Positions 46,753-56,053 of a DNA stretch of 64,000 nt are shown here, piece by piece. The first letter of the stretch is position 1. Every line of letters starts with the position of its first letter. The stretch is from NCBI RefSeq assembly GCF_014636095.1, contig NZ_BMDV01000005.1, positions 62,001-126,000 on the forward strand, given 5' to 3'. Under the pieces are notes generated by a model. The model was not told where the DNA came from and made no database searches. It worked only from the letters and a program-made list of their open reading frames with translations. This stretch comes from Acinetobacter modestus. Its GTDB lineage: Bacteria > Pseudomonadota > Gammaproteobacteria > Pseudomonadales > Moraxellaceae. A program made the position numbers and the translations under genes.

Positions 46753-47097
46753 ATGAAAGCATTTTTTATGTTGGATGAGCTGAATCAGTTTCATTGGACA
46801 ATGCTTAAATCTGTCTCACTGATTTTAATGTTATTACCGATTACAGAAGGGGCTTTAAATTTGTGGCAAGCCACGGAAGGAAGTAGTCAAATTATGATTG
46901 GCTTTTTTGCATTGAGTATGTTGAGTGCATGGCTTGTGCTGTGTTTTTTAAGCGCATTAAAAACTACTGTCTGGAATAAGGATGAGACCATTTCTAAATA
47001 TGAGCAGCTTATGTTTAAAGCCTATCGATATATTCCAATGTTGTTTTTATCCAGTTTAGTGGCTTATTTATCGGTTCAAGTGTCGATTAATTTCTAA
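46753..47097 (+). CDS. Hypothetical membrane protein
   Basis: A 114-residue protein with three predicted membrane helices (about residues 16-35, 48-72 and 93-113) and no recognised motif. GGAGAAATGAG before the ATG is a good ribosome site, and a terminator follows 14 bp after the stop, so it is a plausible single-gene unit. Nothing indicates its function. It is convergent with the DUF2798 gene. Confidence 0.7.
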   Translation: MKAFFMLDELNQFHWTMLKSVSLILMLLPITEGALNLWQATEGSSQIMIGFFALSMLSAWLVLCFLSALKTTVWNKDETISKYEQLMFKAYRYIPMLFLSSLVAYLSVQVSINF

Positions 47098-47112
47098 GCC
47101 CAATATATTCAA

Positions 47113-47141
47113 AAAAACGTAGACCAAGATCTACGTTTTTT
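47113..47141. terminator. Bidirectional terminator between convergent genes
   Basis: ACGTAGA and TCTACGT pair around six bases, with seven A before and six T after, serving both the 46753-47097 gene and the DUF2798 gene. Confidence 0.92.
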
Positions 47142-47149
47142 GTCTCAAA

Positions 47150-47413
47150 TTAAGTCGGTTGAACCAGTAGCATGGTTAATTTACGCACAATAGGTAATAC
47201 CAATAGTAGCACAGGGAATGCAATCAACCAAGAAATCCCCCATGCTGACATCCACGTCGCAGAAGAAAATTGTTCAAAACCCATACTTCTGAGTGTACTA
47301 ATACAAGACACGATAAAGGTCATAATAATTGATAAGAAGAAGGGTAAAACAATAGATGCGTAACGATTTGGAATCTTTTGAAAACTAAAAGAAGAAGATT
47401 TTGAACTCTGCAT
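47150..47413 (-). CDS. DUF2798 family small membrane protein
   Basis: An 87-residue protein with two helices. KIPNRYASIVLPFFLSIIMT, then VSCISTLRSMGF and WMSAWGISWLIAFPVLLLVL, is the full DUF2798 pattern, followed by LPIVRKLTMLLV. The family is widespread and uncharacterised. Short gene with its own terminator downstream. Upstream, about 240 bp separate it from the csaA remnant. Confidence 0.88.
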   Translation of the reverse strand: MQSSKSSSFSFQKIPNRYASIVLPFFLSIIMTFIVSCISTLRSMGFEQFSSATWMSAWGISWLIAFPVLLLVLPIVRKLTMLLVQPT

Positions 47414-47654
47414 TTTTTACTCCGTAAACCAACAAACGTCAGTGCCTTATCAAAGATAAAAATATCTTGATCAAATAGCTCCACGCTTTGTTGGAGATAT
47501 GTTGGCACGTTGATTGACGTAAACGTTTACGGCTTTATGATCAGCAAAATTAATTTAGCATGAAGTCTATAACTTTAAAAGAAAAATGAGAATTTTATTA
47601 AATTTCTTCAATGATCCACACCGTATGTAAATGGAATAGATTAAGTAGAATAAT

Positions 47655-47963
47655 TTTACCAAGATTGAATTACGGGCTGGGCGAATCATTCATGCAGAGG
47701 TGTTTAAGGAAGCTAGGAAACCTACTTATATCTGACAGGTTGATTTTGACGAAGAGTTGGAGATCTGAAAATCCAGTGCACAAATGACCAAGCTATATCA
47801 GCCTGAGGATTTGGTTGGAAAATTGGCTGTTGCTGTAAATTTCCCGAAAAAAAATTAGTCCGATTCAATCAAAGTGCTTGGTGACGGATTTTCATAATCT
47901 GGAAGGGATGTTGTGGTTTGTGTCCTAGAGTTTGATGTTCCTCTAGGCACAAAGTTATTGTAA
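47655..47963 (+). pseudogene. csaA: Decayed CsaA-type tRNA-binding domain gene
   Basis: Translated in one frame this stretch reads like CsaA from the first strand to the end: LRAGRIIHAEVFKEARKPTY, then VDFDEELEI, KSSAQMTKLYQPEDLVGK, LAVAVNFPKK, KVLGDG and DVPLGTKLL. Four in-frame stops interrupt it (two TGA, one TAG, one TAA before the terminal TAA at 47961). No start codon with a ribosome site precedes it; the part upstream is degenerate. The end abuts the lnt stop on the other strand. CsaA is a small chaperone-like tRNA-binding protein; here it is clearly dead. The rest of 47414-47654 shows nothing else. Confidence 0.85.
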
Positions 47964-47964
47964 T

Positions 47965-49524
47965 TTATCGACGGGATTTAAACGAAATATCAACTTTACG
48001 TGGGCGATAAATCCATCCTATCACTAACAATAATAGTGAGAAAATCAAGATTGGATAATCACTCAGACGATTATATAACGTTTGCCCTTGCATAGCAGGC
48101 AAATCACCACGTAATACAAATTCCTGATCTAAAGGAGCTTGTTTCACAATGTGCCCATTGTGATCAATAAATGCAGTTACACCCGTATTAGTCGCGCGAA
48201 TAAACCAACGACCATTTTCTTTGGCACGCATTTGTACCATTTGTAAATGTTGCCAAGGACCTGCTGTACCTGTAAACCATGCATCATTTGAAACAGTAAT
48301 TAAAAAGTCACTATTCATCGCATTACGACGGGTCAGATTAGGATAAGCGACTTCATAACAAATGGCTGCTGCAAGTGCATGCCCTTTAATTGTTAGAGGC
48401 TTTTGATTGGCTTCCCCACGTGAAAAGCCACTCATACTAATATCATTTTGCATCGCAGGCAGCACCCATTTCAGCATTCCTGAAAGAGGAATATATTCGC
48501 CAAATGGAACAAGACGTTGTTTTTTATACAAGCCATGCGAGTCACTGCCTGACGCCATAATACTGTTGTAATATAATGGTTCACCCACTTGTTGAGACTT
48601 TGGCATATCCCAGTAAGGGATTCCAGTCACCCAAGCGCTATCTGCCTTTTTTGCTTGAATATCCATTGCTTTTAAAAAGTCTGGAATATCCGTTTGAAAT
48701 AAGGGAATAGATGATTCAGGCCAAACGATCAGATCACGCCCCCATTCCGCACGGGTTAAAGTGGCATAAATTTCTAAAGTTTTAATTTGATACTCAGTCA
48801 ACCATTTCAGGTCTTGTGGAATATTCCCTTGAATCAGTGAAACACTCAGCGGTTTAGCTGCTTTAGGCTGCACAAATTGAATCAACCCAGCACCCCATGC
48901 ACCCATTATCAGTAGTGCCGAAGGAATAGCCCAGAACCAACGACGATTTAAAACCTCGACTAAGGCACAAGCCAAGACAATCACAACAAAAGAAACAGCA
49001 TAGACACCAAATAAAGGGGCATAGCCATCGAGTAAGCGTTCAGTGAAGGCATAGCCTGCAAATAGCCATGGAAAACCTGTGAATACCCAAGTTTTTGCCC
49101 ACTCAAATAGCACCCAAAGTGGAGCGAAGGTTAACGGTGTTTCTGGGAAAAAGCGACGGTACAGCCATGTTTGAAAAGCTGTAAATAAACCCATTGCTGC
49201 TGCCATAAAGGCAATCATCAAAATGCTTAAAAATGCATTGGTATCACCATAAGTATGGATAGAGGTGTAGAGCCAGAACGCGCCAACAAACCATAAACCA
49301 AAACCATAGGCCCAACCTAGCGCAAAAGCTTGGCGTGGGCTACGTTGACGTAATACAGCATATAACAGAGCTGGTGATAGAATCGCCAGCCACCAAAAAT
49401 AATAAGGTGCTAATGCTAAACTAAAGATTGCACCTGAAATGAGTGCAATCAAAAGGGGAAAAATAAAGGGTAACTGTTTTTGCGGTTGAGAAGTTTTTAA
49501 CAGCTTTTCAAAATAGGCTCTCAT
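47965..49524 (-). CDS. lnt: Apolipoprotein N-acyltransferase
   Basis: A 519-residue inner-membrane enzyme that adds the third acyl chain to lipoproteins. About seven helices in the first 210 residues precede a nitrilase-type periplasmic domain. The catalytic triad segments are IVWPESSIPLFQ (Glu), RLVPFGEYIPL with Lys nearby, and AAAICYEVAYP (Cys). The final helix near 495 closes the protein. It overlaps the corC end by four bases (ATGA), the usual corC-lnt pair. Confidence 0.96.
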   Translation of the reverse strand: MRAYFEKLLKTSQPQKQLPFIFPLLIALISGAIFSLALAPYYFWWLAILSPALLYAVLRQRSPRQAFALGWAYGFGLWFVGAFWLYTSIHTYGDTNAFLSILMIAFMAAAMGLFTAFQTWLYRRFFPETPLTFAPLWVLFEWAKTWVFTGFPWLFAGYAFTERLLDGYAPLFGVYAVSFVVIVLACALVEVLNRRWFWAIPSALLIMGAWGAGLIQFVQPKAAKPLSVSLIQGNIPQDLKWLTEYQIKTLEIYATLTRAEWGRDLIVWPESSIPLFQTDIPDFLKAMDIQAKKADSAWVTGIPYWDMPKSQQVGEPLYYNSIMASGSDSHGLYKKQRLVPFGEYIPLSGMLKWVLPAMQNDISMSGFSRGEANQKPLTIKGHALAAAICYEVAYPNLTRRNAMNSDFLITVSNDAWFTGTAGPWQHLQMVQMRAKENGRWFIRATNTGVTAFIDHNGHIVKQAPLDQEFVLRGDLPAMQGQTLYNRLSDYPILIFSLLLLVIGWIYRPRKVDISFKSRR

Positions 49525-50360
49525 TGACGTACAGCTCGAATCAGATGAATAGTGCGTGCATCTGCTTCAATAATGGTAAATTGCCAATCTCCAAGCTCAA
49601 TGGTTTGACCTTGTAAATCGCTTACTAAACCAATCTCTTGCAGCAGTAAACCGCCCATAGTTTCAACTTCATCATCAGAAAAATCTGCATCTAAAATTGT
49701 GTTGAAATGTTCAATTGGTGTAAGTGCCTGCACAATCCATGTATTGGCTGTAGTTGGATCATTGTCAGGTACGATATATAGCGCTTCTTCATCGGCAATA
49801 TCGTGTTCGTCTTCAATTTCACCGACGATCTCTTCGAGAATGTCTTCAAGAGTGACTAGGCCAGAAGTTGAACCATATTCATCGATGACAATTGCAATAT
49901 GTGTTTGGGTGTTTTTTAGCATACGTAACACTTGGTCTGAACGTGCACTTTCAGGTACAAACACAGGTTGGCGCATCAGAGAGCGAATATCGACTTTGAC
50001 ATTGCGCTCAGTCAAAAAAGGTAAAAGATCTTTTGCTAATAAAATACCAACAACATTATCACTTTGATCTGCTGAGAACACTGGGAAACGCGAATGTGCT
50101 GAATCAATCAGGACATCTAAAATATCCAATAACTGATCATCTTCTTGTAAGCTGATAATTGCAGTTCGAGGCGTCATGACTTCCCGGATTTTTGTTGCTG
50201 GTAGATCGAGAACACCCTCAAGCATAGCAACAGTATCTGGTTCTAAAAAACGACGTGAGTCTTGAACTAACCTGAGTAATTCATCGCGGGTTTCAGGTGC
50301 AGTACCTAACCATTTTCTTAAGCCACGCATACCCCACGACGGACTGGATTCCTCGACCAT
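49521..50360 (-). CDS. corC: HlyC/CorC family transporter-associated protein (CBS domains)
   Basis: A 279-residue soluble protein with two CBS domains (about 68-190; MTPRTAIISLQ and HIAIVIDEYGSTSGLVTLED) and a C-terminal CorC_HlyC domain ending WQFTIIEADARTIHLIRAV. It is the cytosolic form without DUF21 helices and is commonly encoded just before lnt. Proposed roles are magnesium/cobalt efflux and envelope support. AGGAAAG stands before the ATG. Confidence 0.93.
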   Translation of the reverse strand: MVEESSPSWGMRGLRKWLGTAPETRDELLRLVQDSRRFLEPDTVAMLEGVLDLPATKIREVMTPRTAIISLQEDDQLLDILDVLIDSAHSRFPVFSADQSDNVVGILLAKDLLPFLTERNVKVDIRSLMRQPVFVPESARSDQVLRMLKNTQTHIAIVIDEYGSTSGLVTLEDILEEIVGEIEDEHDIADEEALYIVPDNDPTTANTWIVQALTPIEHFNTILDADFSDDEVETMGGLLLQEIGLVSDLQGQTIELGDWQFTIIEADARTIHLIRAVRQ

Positions 50361-50523
50361 GATCTTTCCTAAAGACTCTCTATATCAATTAGATGATTTT
50401 CATCATACCGAAGAAAAAGCGGATATGCATCAATAAAACGATGCGAAAAATGTACAGTTTTTCAAAAAGCTGTTGATGATTTTTATCGACTTACTTTATG
50501 TTAAAATGTGAATATTAAAATAT

Positions 50524-50793
50524 ATGAGTATGATGATGTCCGAACAACCGCAACTTCCCACTATTCAACTTAATACTAGAGGTTTACGTTGTCCTGAGCC
50601 TGTAATGATGTTGCACCAAGCGATTCGCAAAGCAAAATCAGGTGATATCGTCGAGGTGTTTGCTACAGATCCTTCTACATCTTGGGATATTCCTAAGTTT
50701 TGTATGCATCTTGGGCATGAACTATTATTAAAAGAAGAAAGTCTCGATGAAAATAGTCACACCGAATATCGTTATTTAGTTCAAAAAGGCTAA
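50524..50793 (+). CDS. tusA: TusA family sulfur carrier/transferase
   Basis: An 89-residue protein. LNTRGLRCPEPVMMLHQAIR carries the single active-site Cys in the RCPxP motif, and DPSTSWDIPKFCMHLGHELL is the second family block. TusA relays sulfur from IscS for 2-thiouridine in tRNA and other uses. Four ATG codons lie near the start and no ribosome site distinguishes them. The ArgO-like gene follows three bases after the stop, so the two are probably one operon. Confidence 0.93.
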   Translation: MSMMMSEQPQLPTIQLNTRGLRCPEPVMMLHQAIRKAKSGDIVEVFATDPSTSWDIPKFCMHLGHELLLKEESLDENSHTEYRYLVQKG

Positions 50794-50796
50794 GTT

Positions 50797-51393
50797 TTGC
50801 TTTCTACATATTTCTCAGGTCTACTTTTAGGTTTCTCTTTAATTCTAGCAATTGGTGCACAAAATGCTTTTGTACTGAAGCAGGGCTTATTGAAACAATA
50901 CGTTTTTTGGGTTTGCTTAGTTTGTGCGTTATCTGATGCAGTTTTAATTTGTTTTGGCGTATTCGGTTTTGCATCAATTCTGAGTCAGCAGATTTGGTTG
51001 ATTCAGGTGATGAAATATTTTGGTGCCGCTTTTTTACTGATCTATGGTCTACGTAGTTTTTATAATGCGTACAAGGCTGATACAGGTCTAGTTGCCTCTG
51101 ATCAACCTACGACAACTTTGGTACAAACTTTGATTTTGTGCCTCAGTTTTTCTTGGCTCAACCCACATGTTTATTTGGATACAGTGGTGTTGTTAGGTTC
51201 TATTTCTGCTCAATACCTTAATAAAACCGCTTTTGCTATAGGGGCAGTTTCAGCATCTTTTATTTTCTTTTTTAGTTTGGGCTTTGGCGCTCGTTTGTTA
51301 CGGCCTTTTTTTGCTAACCCTAAAGCATGGAAAATTCTTGATGTGCTGATTGGCATTATTATGCTTATCCTTGCTACTTCTTTATTAATCTAA
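50797..51393 (+). CDS. ArgO/LysE family amino-acid exporter
   Basis: A 198-residue protein with six predicted helices. GFSLILAIGAQNAFVLKQGL near the start and LSFSWLNPHVYLDTVVLLGS in the middle are exactly the ArgO/LysE (arginine/lysine exporter) motifs. It starts with TTG, three bases after tusA, using AAGG near the tusA stop. Closer to ArgO than the exporter at 38704-39315. No LysG/ArgP regulator adjoins it. The following 300 bp to 51690 are very AT-rich and show no gene. Confidence 0.9.
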   Translation: MLSTYFSGLLLGFSLILAIGAQNAFVLKQGLLKQYVFWVCLVCALSDAVLICFGVFGFASILSQQIWLIQVMKYFGAAFLLIYGLRSFYNAYKADTGLVASDQPTTTLVQTLILCLSFSWLNPHVYLDTVVLLGSISAQYLNKTAFAIGAVSASFIFFFSLGFGARLLRPFFANPKAWKILDVLIGIIMLILATSLLI

Positions 51394-51690
51394 TATTTGT
51401 TGAAAAGTGTATTAATTTTATATTTAAAATATCTGTGAATTGCATTTAGGGTGAAAAAAAATATATGTTTTTAATATACTAAATATATAATTCATCTGTA
51501 AGTGATACTAAATGATTGTGGAATTATAATGATTTTTATTTAAATATAATGCTTTGATGTGACAAATATTGCCACAAAAGTCTCATTAATGTATGCGAAA
51601 ATAAATGCATAGTAGACAGGCGTACTATATTGTAATTAACAGTAATATTTGTATAATTTTTATAATCTGTCTCTTGTGTTAAAGAAGAAA

Positions 51691-52215
51691 ATGTTTTATT
51701 GGGCTTTGTTCGGACTAATGTTGTCATCCATTATCTCTTCTTTTTTACTAGGAGGGTATTTCCTATTTTTTAATAAAGATTACTTTTTTTTAATCATTGG
51801 TATCTTGCTTCTATTTTTGGGCGTTTTAATTTTCTTAGAATCTGAAAATTTGAAATATAGTTCGCTTCGTAAAAAGTTTAAAGAAAGTGATGGTGCATTC
51901 CCTAAAGAAAACAAACTGATTTCATCGATCCTTCTGCTAGATGAGCTTGGTGGAAAAATCGGTTTTAAAAGAAGGTACAAATGGCAGTATAAAGATCGTG
52001 AAGTCTTTATTGTGATTGCTTATAAGACCTATTCGATCTATTACGACTCTGAAGTTTTATATAAGAAAACCTTCTCTAAAACAGTTGTGTTTAAATCAGG
52101 ACCTTGGGTAAATGAATTTAACGAATATGTAAAATCGTTAAATACTGAGAAGAAAATTCCTTTAGCTAAAGATCTAACAAAAGAACAAAAAATTTACGAA
52201 GAAATAAGTTTTTAA
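51691..52215 (+). CDS. Hypothetical protein with two N-terminal membrane helices
   Basis: A 174-residue protein. Two hydrophobic helices (about residues 2-27 and 32-50) form an N-terminal hairpin, followed by a charged domain rich in Lys, Tyr and Phe (KYSSLRKKFKESDGAF onward) that probably faces the cytoplasm. No family is recognised. ATG at 51691 is preferred; a TTG at 51649 extends the frame without a ribosome site. The gene and its surroundings are distinctly AT-richer than the neighbours, and a terminator follows. Confidence 0.6.
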   Translation: MFYWALFGLMLSSIISSFLLGGYFLFFNKDYFFLIIGILLLFLGVLIFLESENLKYSSLRKKFKESDGAFPKENKLISSILLLDELGGKIGFKRRYKWQYKDREVFIVIAYKTYSIYYDSEVLYKKTFSKTVVFKSGPWVNEFNEYVKSLNTEKKIPLAKDLTKEQKIYEEISF

Positions 52216-52231
52216 GTTTATTACTTAGTAT

Positions 52232-52259
52232 AAAACCAATCTTTAAGGTTGGTTTTTTT
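52232..52259 (+). terminator. Terminator after the 51691-52215 gene
   Basis: AACCAA and TTGGTT pair around nine bases with AA/TT extension and a run of seven T. Confidence 0.8.
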
Positions 52260-52462
52260 ATTCTTATTATAATTAATATTTTATTTGAAAATAATTTAGA
52301 TATTTAATATTCATTTAATAATAGTGTGATTTTTTATTTTGGTGAAGTTTGTCTCTTTTGTTAAATTAATTTTGTTAAAGTATTTCAAATGATTGTATTT
52401 GTATAGGTTTAATATGAATTCATTTCTTGAAAATACCATTCTGTATTGTTTATTTAGAAATT

Positions 52463-52492
52463 AAAAAAGCCTCAATAAATTGAGGCTTTTTT
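52463..52492. terminator. Terminator after the ETF:ubiquinone oxidoreductase gene
   Basis: AAAAAAGCCTCAAT and ATTGAGGCTTTTTT pair almost without loop in DNA form. It ends the oxidoreductase transcript on the minus strand and is symmetric. The stretch 52260-52462 is AT-rich with no gene. Confidence 0.92.
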
Positions 52493-52503
52493 AATACTAA
52501 CAA

Positions 52504-54216
52504 TTACATGTTTGGATAGTTTGGACCACCACCACCCTCAGGGGTTACCCAAGTAATGTTTTGTGAAGGGTCTTTAATATCACAAGTCTTACAGTGCACA
52601 CAGTTTGCTGCGTTAATTTGGAAGCGCTTAGAACCATCATCATTTTCCATGATTTCATAAACACCAGCAGGGCAGTAGCGTTGAGCAGGCTCATCCCATT
52701 TCGGTAGGTTTACATTCACTGGAATTGATGGATCGGTTAGCTTTAAGTGAGCAGGTTGGTTTTCTTCATGCACTGTATTTGATACGAATACTGAAGATAA
52801 ACGGTCAAAGGTCAACTTACCATCTGGTTTTGGATAGTTTGGTTTGAACGTCGATGCATCTACAGTTTTAAGTGCAGCAAAGTCTTGTTTTAAGTCATGT
52901 AACGTAAATGGCACTTTAAGGATGTTTTGATCAATAAAGTTAAATGCGCCACCAATCCAAGTACCAAACTTGTGCATCGCTGGACCAAAGTTACGTGCTT
53001 GATATAACTCTTCTTTTAACCAAGAGTTATTGTACTTATCTGTGTAAGTCGTTAACTCTTTAGCAAAATGATCGTCGCCTTCAAGAACGCGAGCAATTGC
53101 AAGATCACCACCTTTTGCGACGCCCGCTGCGATTGCTTCAAACACAGCCTCACCACACAACATACCTGACTTCATTGCAGTGTGAGAGCCTTTGATTTTT
53201 GAAAAGTTCAAGAAACCAGCATCATCACCGATCAAGCAGCCGCCTGGGAAAGTAAGTTTCGGTAAAGAGTTAAACCCACCCTTGACTACCGCACGTGCGC
53301 CGTAAGAAATACGCTTACCACCTTCTAGGAATTGCTTAATCGTTGGGTGCGTTTTCCAACGTTGCATTTCCATAAATGGATACATATTTGGATTTTCGTA
53401 AGATAAGTCTACGATCATACCCAAAGTTACTTGGTTGTTCTCAGCGTGGTATAGCCACCAACCACCAGCAGAACCAGTTTCAGATAATGGCCAACCTGCA
53501 CCATGCATTACTAGACCAGACTTATGCTTAGCTGGGTCAATTTCCCAAAGTTCTTTAATACCAATACCGTAATGTTGCGGATCAGCATCTTTATCTAGGT
53601 TATATTTAGCAATTAGGCGCTTACCAAGATGACCACGGCAACCTTCAGCAAATAGCGTATATTTTGCATGGAGTTCATAACCAGGCGTGAAGTTATGTGT
53701 TGGCTCACCATTTTTGCCAATCCCCATATCACCTGTTTGAATCCCTTTCACAGTACCATCTTCATGGTAAAGCACTTCAGAAGCAGCAAAACCAGGGAAA
53801 ATAGAAACTTCAAGCTCTTCAGCTTTTTGACCTAACCAACGCACAACATTACCGAGGGAAATAACATAGTTCCCTTCGTTGTGCATTGATTTTGGTACCA
53901 TCCAATACGGCATTTTTTGTGCTTTCGTATCAGAAAGTAAGAAATAGGTTTCGTCGCCCGTTACAGGTACATTGAGTGGCGCACCTTCTTCTTTCCAGTT
54001 CGGGAACAATTCATTCATGGCACGTGGTTCAAGTACAGCACCAGAAAGGATATGCGCACCTACTTCAGAGCCTTTTTCAACAACACACACTGAAAGATCA
54101 GGTAGGTTGTTTTCAATCGCTAATTGACGAATTTTAATCGCAGCAGATAAACCCGCAGGCCCTGCGCCTACGATCACTACGTCAAACTCCATCGCTTCAC
54201 GTTCGATGTGTTCCAT
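52504..54216 (-). CDS. Electron transfer flavoprotein-ubiquinone oxidoreductase
   Basis: A 570-residue membrane-associated enzyme passing electrons from ETF (fatty- and amino-acid oxidation) to ubiquinone. VVIVGAGPAGLSAAIKIRQL is the FAD-binding motif at the start; the central part has GCLIGDDAGFLNFSKIKG and the quinone-site region; the C-terminal [4Fe-4S] domain has RYCPAGVYE and NCVHCKTCDIKDP with all cluster cysteines. Length is like mitochondrial ETF-QO. GAGGAGT precedes the ATG. The etf subunit genes are not in the window. Confidence 0.96.
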   Translation of the reverse strand: MEHIEREAMEFDVVIVGAGPAGLSAAIKIRQLAIENNLPDLSVCVVEKGSEVGAHILSGAVLEPRAMNELFPNWKEEGAPLNVPVTGDETYFLLSDTKAQKMPYWMVPKSMHNEGNYVISLGNVVRWLGQKAEELEVSIFPGFAASEVLYHEDGTVKGIQTGDMGIGKNGEPTHNFTPGYELHAKYTLFAEGCRGHLGKRLIAKYNLDKDADPQHYGIGIKELWEIDPAKHKSGLVMHGAGWPLSETGSAGGWWLYHAENNQVTLGMIVDLSYENPNMYPFMEMQRWKTHPTIKQFLEGGKRISYGARAVVKGGFNSLPKLTFPGGCLIGDDAGFLNFSKIKGSHTAMKSGMLCGEAVFEAIAAGVAKGGDLAIARVLEGDDHFAKELTTYTDKYNNSWLKEELYQARNFGPAMHKFGTWIGGAFNFIDQNILKVPFTLHDLKQDFAALKTVDASTFKPNYPKPDGKLTFDRLSSVFVSNTVHEENQPAHLKLTDPSIPVNVNLPKWDEPAQRYCPAGVYEIMENDDGSKRFQINAANCVHCKTCDIKDPSQNITWVTPEGGGGPNYPNM

Positions 54217-54403
54217 GTAGGACTCCTCATATTTTTAAGGGTGGCAACCGTAATATTGCGATTCGGTGCTGCCATGAGTGTTCTGAATTGCCAAACACAA
54301 ATGCTATTATTGTGCTTGCAAACGTTTGGGATAGTATAGTTTTAAACCTTGGGCTCGCCAATTGGCTGAGCGGTCATATTTTCTCGTCAGCAAGGCATAA
54401 ACT

Positions 54404-55027
54404 ATGATAAATGAAAATGATTCTTCACAAAACCCTTTAGAAAATCAGGGAAAAATCATGTTTTCTGATGATAAAAACTTAATGAACATTTCACAATACT
54501 TAAAAGATGTACAGCAAAGTCACAAAAGGTCAATTCCACCTTTAGACCAATGGCATCCAAAGCATTGTGGCAAAATGGATTTGAAAGTAAAAGCCAATGG
54601 TGAATGGTGGCACGAAGGTCAATTGATCAAGCGGCAGGCACTATTGGATTTGTTTACTAAAGTGCTTTGGAAAGAAGAGGGTAAATTTTATCTTAAAACA
54701 CCTGTGGAGCAGATTGAAATTGAGGTAGAAGATGAGCCTTTATTAATCAATCATGTGGATCAAATTGAAATCGATGGAAAATATTATTTGCAAGTCTCTA
54801 CAACCAATCAGGACGTGGTGATTGTGGATGAAACACATCCTATTTTTATGCGTGAATATGCAGGTGAATTACGCCCATATGTACATATACGTTTCGGTAT
54901 CAATGCTTTAATCCAGAGACAAAGTTTTTATCATCTCGTGAACTATGGTTCTTTGTCTGAAAATGCTCAAGGTGAGGCTGTTTTAACGTTAAAAAGTGGT
55001 GATTTGATCTTGCATTTGAGCACCTGA
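54404..55027 (+). CDS. DUF1285 domain protein
   Basis: A 207-residue soluble protein. WHPKHCGKMDLKVKANGEWW followed by HEGQLIKRQALLDLFTKVLW and EGKFYLKTPVEQIEIEVEDE is the DUF1285 pattern. The first 50 residues before it are polar. Function is unknown in the family. It is 37 bp upstream of the murI frame on the same strand. Confidence 0.87.
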   Translation: MINENDSSQNPLENQGKIMFSDDKNLMNISQYLKDVQQSHKRSIPPLDQWHPKHCGKMDLKVKANGEWWHEGQLIKRQALLDLFTKVLWKEEGKFYLKTPVEQIEIEVEDEPLLINHVDQIEIDGKYYLQVSTTNQDVVIVDETHPIFMREYAGELRPYVHIRFGINALIQRQSFYHLVNYGSLSENAQGEAVLTLKSGDLILHLST

Positions 55028-55070
55028 GGTTTAAGCTTAAAAGATTAGATAAATTAGTGCTCACGTGTGT

Positions 55071-55949
55071 ATGACAGCTGTTCAACCTATGCCCCTCTTA
55101 TTGGATCCTATGCCACACGCATCTGCTGATGCGCCAATTGGGGTTTTTGATTCGGGTATTGGTGGATTATCGATTGCACAAGAAATTGCACAACATTTAC
55201 CGAATGAACGCATTCTTTATTATGCAGATACAGCACATGTTCCCTATGGTGCGCGTTCAGATCAAGAGATTCGCAAGCTTACTGCTCAAGCAATTGAGTG
55301 GTTGTATCGACAAGGTTGCAAAATTGCAGTTGTCGCTTGTAACACTGCTTCAGCTTTTAGTTTGGATTATTTGCGAGATTATTATGGTGAGCGTTTTCCA
55401 ATCGTAGGTTTAGTTCCTGCGTTGAAGCCTGCTGTGATCCAAACCCAATCTAAAGTTGTAGCAGTGTTAGCAACACCAGCAACTTTTCGTGGTCAATTGA
55501 TTAAAGATGTCATGCTCAAATTTGCTGAACCTGCTGGGGTGAAAGTTCTCGCTGTAACCAGTTTAAAACTGGTACCTTTTGTAGAGTCAGGTCAGCAAAT
55601 GAGTCAAGATTGTTTGAATGTATTGCAAGAGATTTTACAGCCTGTTGTTGCTCAAGGTGCGGACTTTTTAGTGTTGGGTTGTACCCATTATCCCTTCCTA
55701 AAAGATGCGATTCGTCAGGTTTTTGGTGAAAAGTTAAAGTTAATTGACTCTGGGCAAGCGGTTGCACGACAAACAGCATATATTTTGATAAAAAATAGGT
55801 TATTATGTGACAAAATAAGTCATAATATTACACGTATTGAATGTTATGTCAGCGGTAATAATGCGATTGAGTTATCATTAGTGCTCAAACATCTAGTACC
55901 AGAACAAATAACATGGACGATTCGCAATTTGGATGAAATTACTGCTTAA
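55071..55949 (+). CDS. murI: Glutamate racemase
   Basis: A 292-residue enzyme making D-glutamate for peptidoglycan. IGVFDSGIGGLSIAQEIAQH near residue 20, VACNTASAF with the first catalytic Cys and LGCTHYPFLKDAI with the second are intact, as is YADTAHVPYG. Start is uncertain: ATG codons at 55071, 55089 and 55110 precede the conserved core, none with a good ribosome site. The tail is slightly longer than usual. Confidence 0.94.
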   Translation: MTAVQPMPLLLDPMPHASADAPIGVFDSGIGGLSIAQEIAQHLPNERILYYADTAHVPYGARSDQEIRKLTAQAIEWLYRQGCKIAVVACNTASAFSLDYLRDYYGERFPIVGLVPALKPAVIQTQSKVVAVLATPATFRGQLIKDVMLKFAEPAGVKVLAVTSLKLVPFVESGQQMSQDCLNVLQEILQPVVAQGADFLVLGCTHYPFLKDAIRQVFGEKLKLIDSGQAVARQTAYILIKNRLLCDKISHNITRIECYVSGNNAIELSLVLKHLVPEQITWTIRNLDEITA

Positions 55950-56053
55950 GTGCGTAAAATCTAATCATATTTGTGGTTTTATCTAGGTTATCTATTAATA
56001 AAATTTAAGCAAAATAGCTTAAAATTATTGATCAGTGAATTGAGGCTTAGCCT

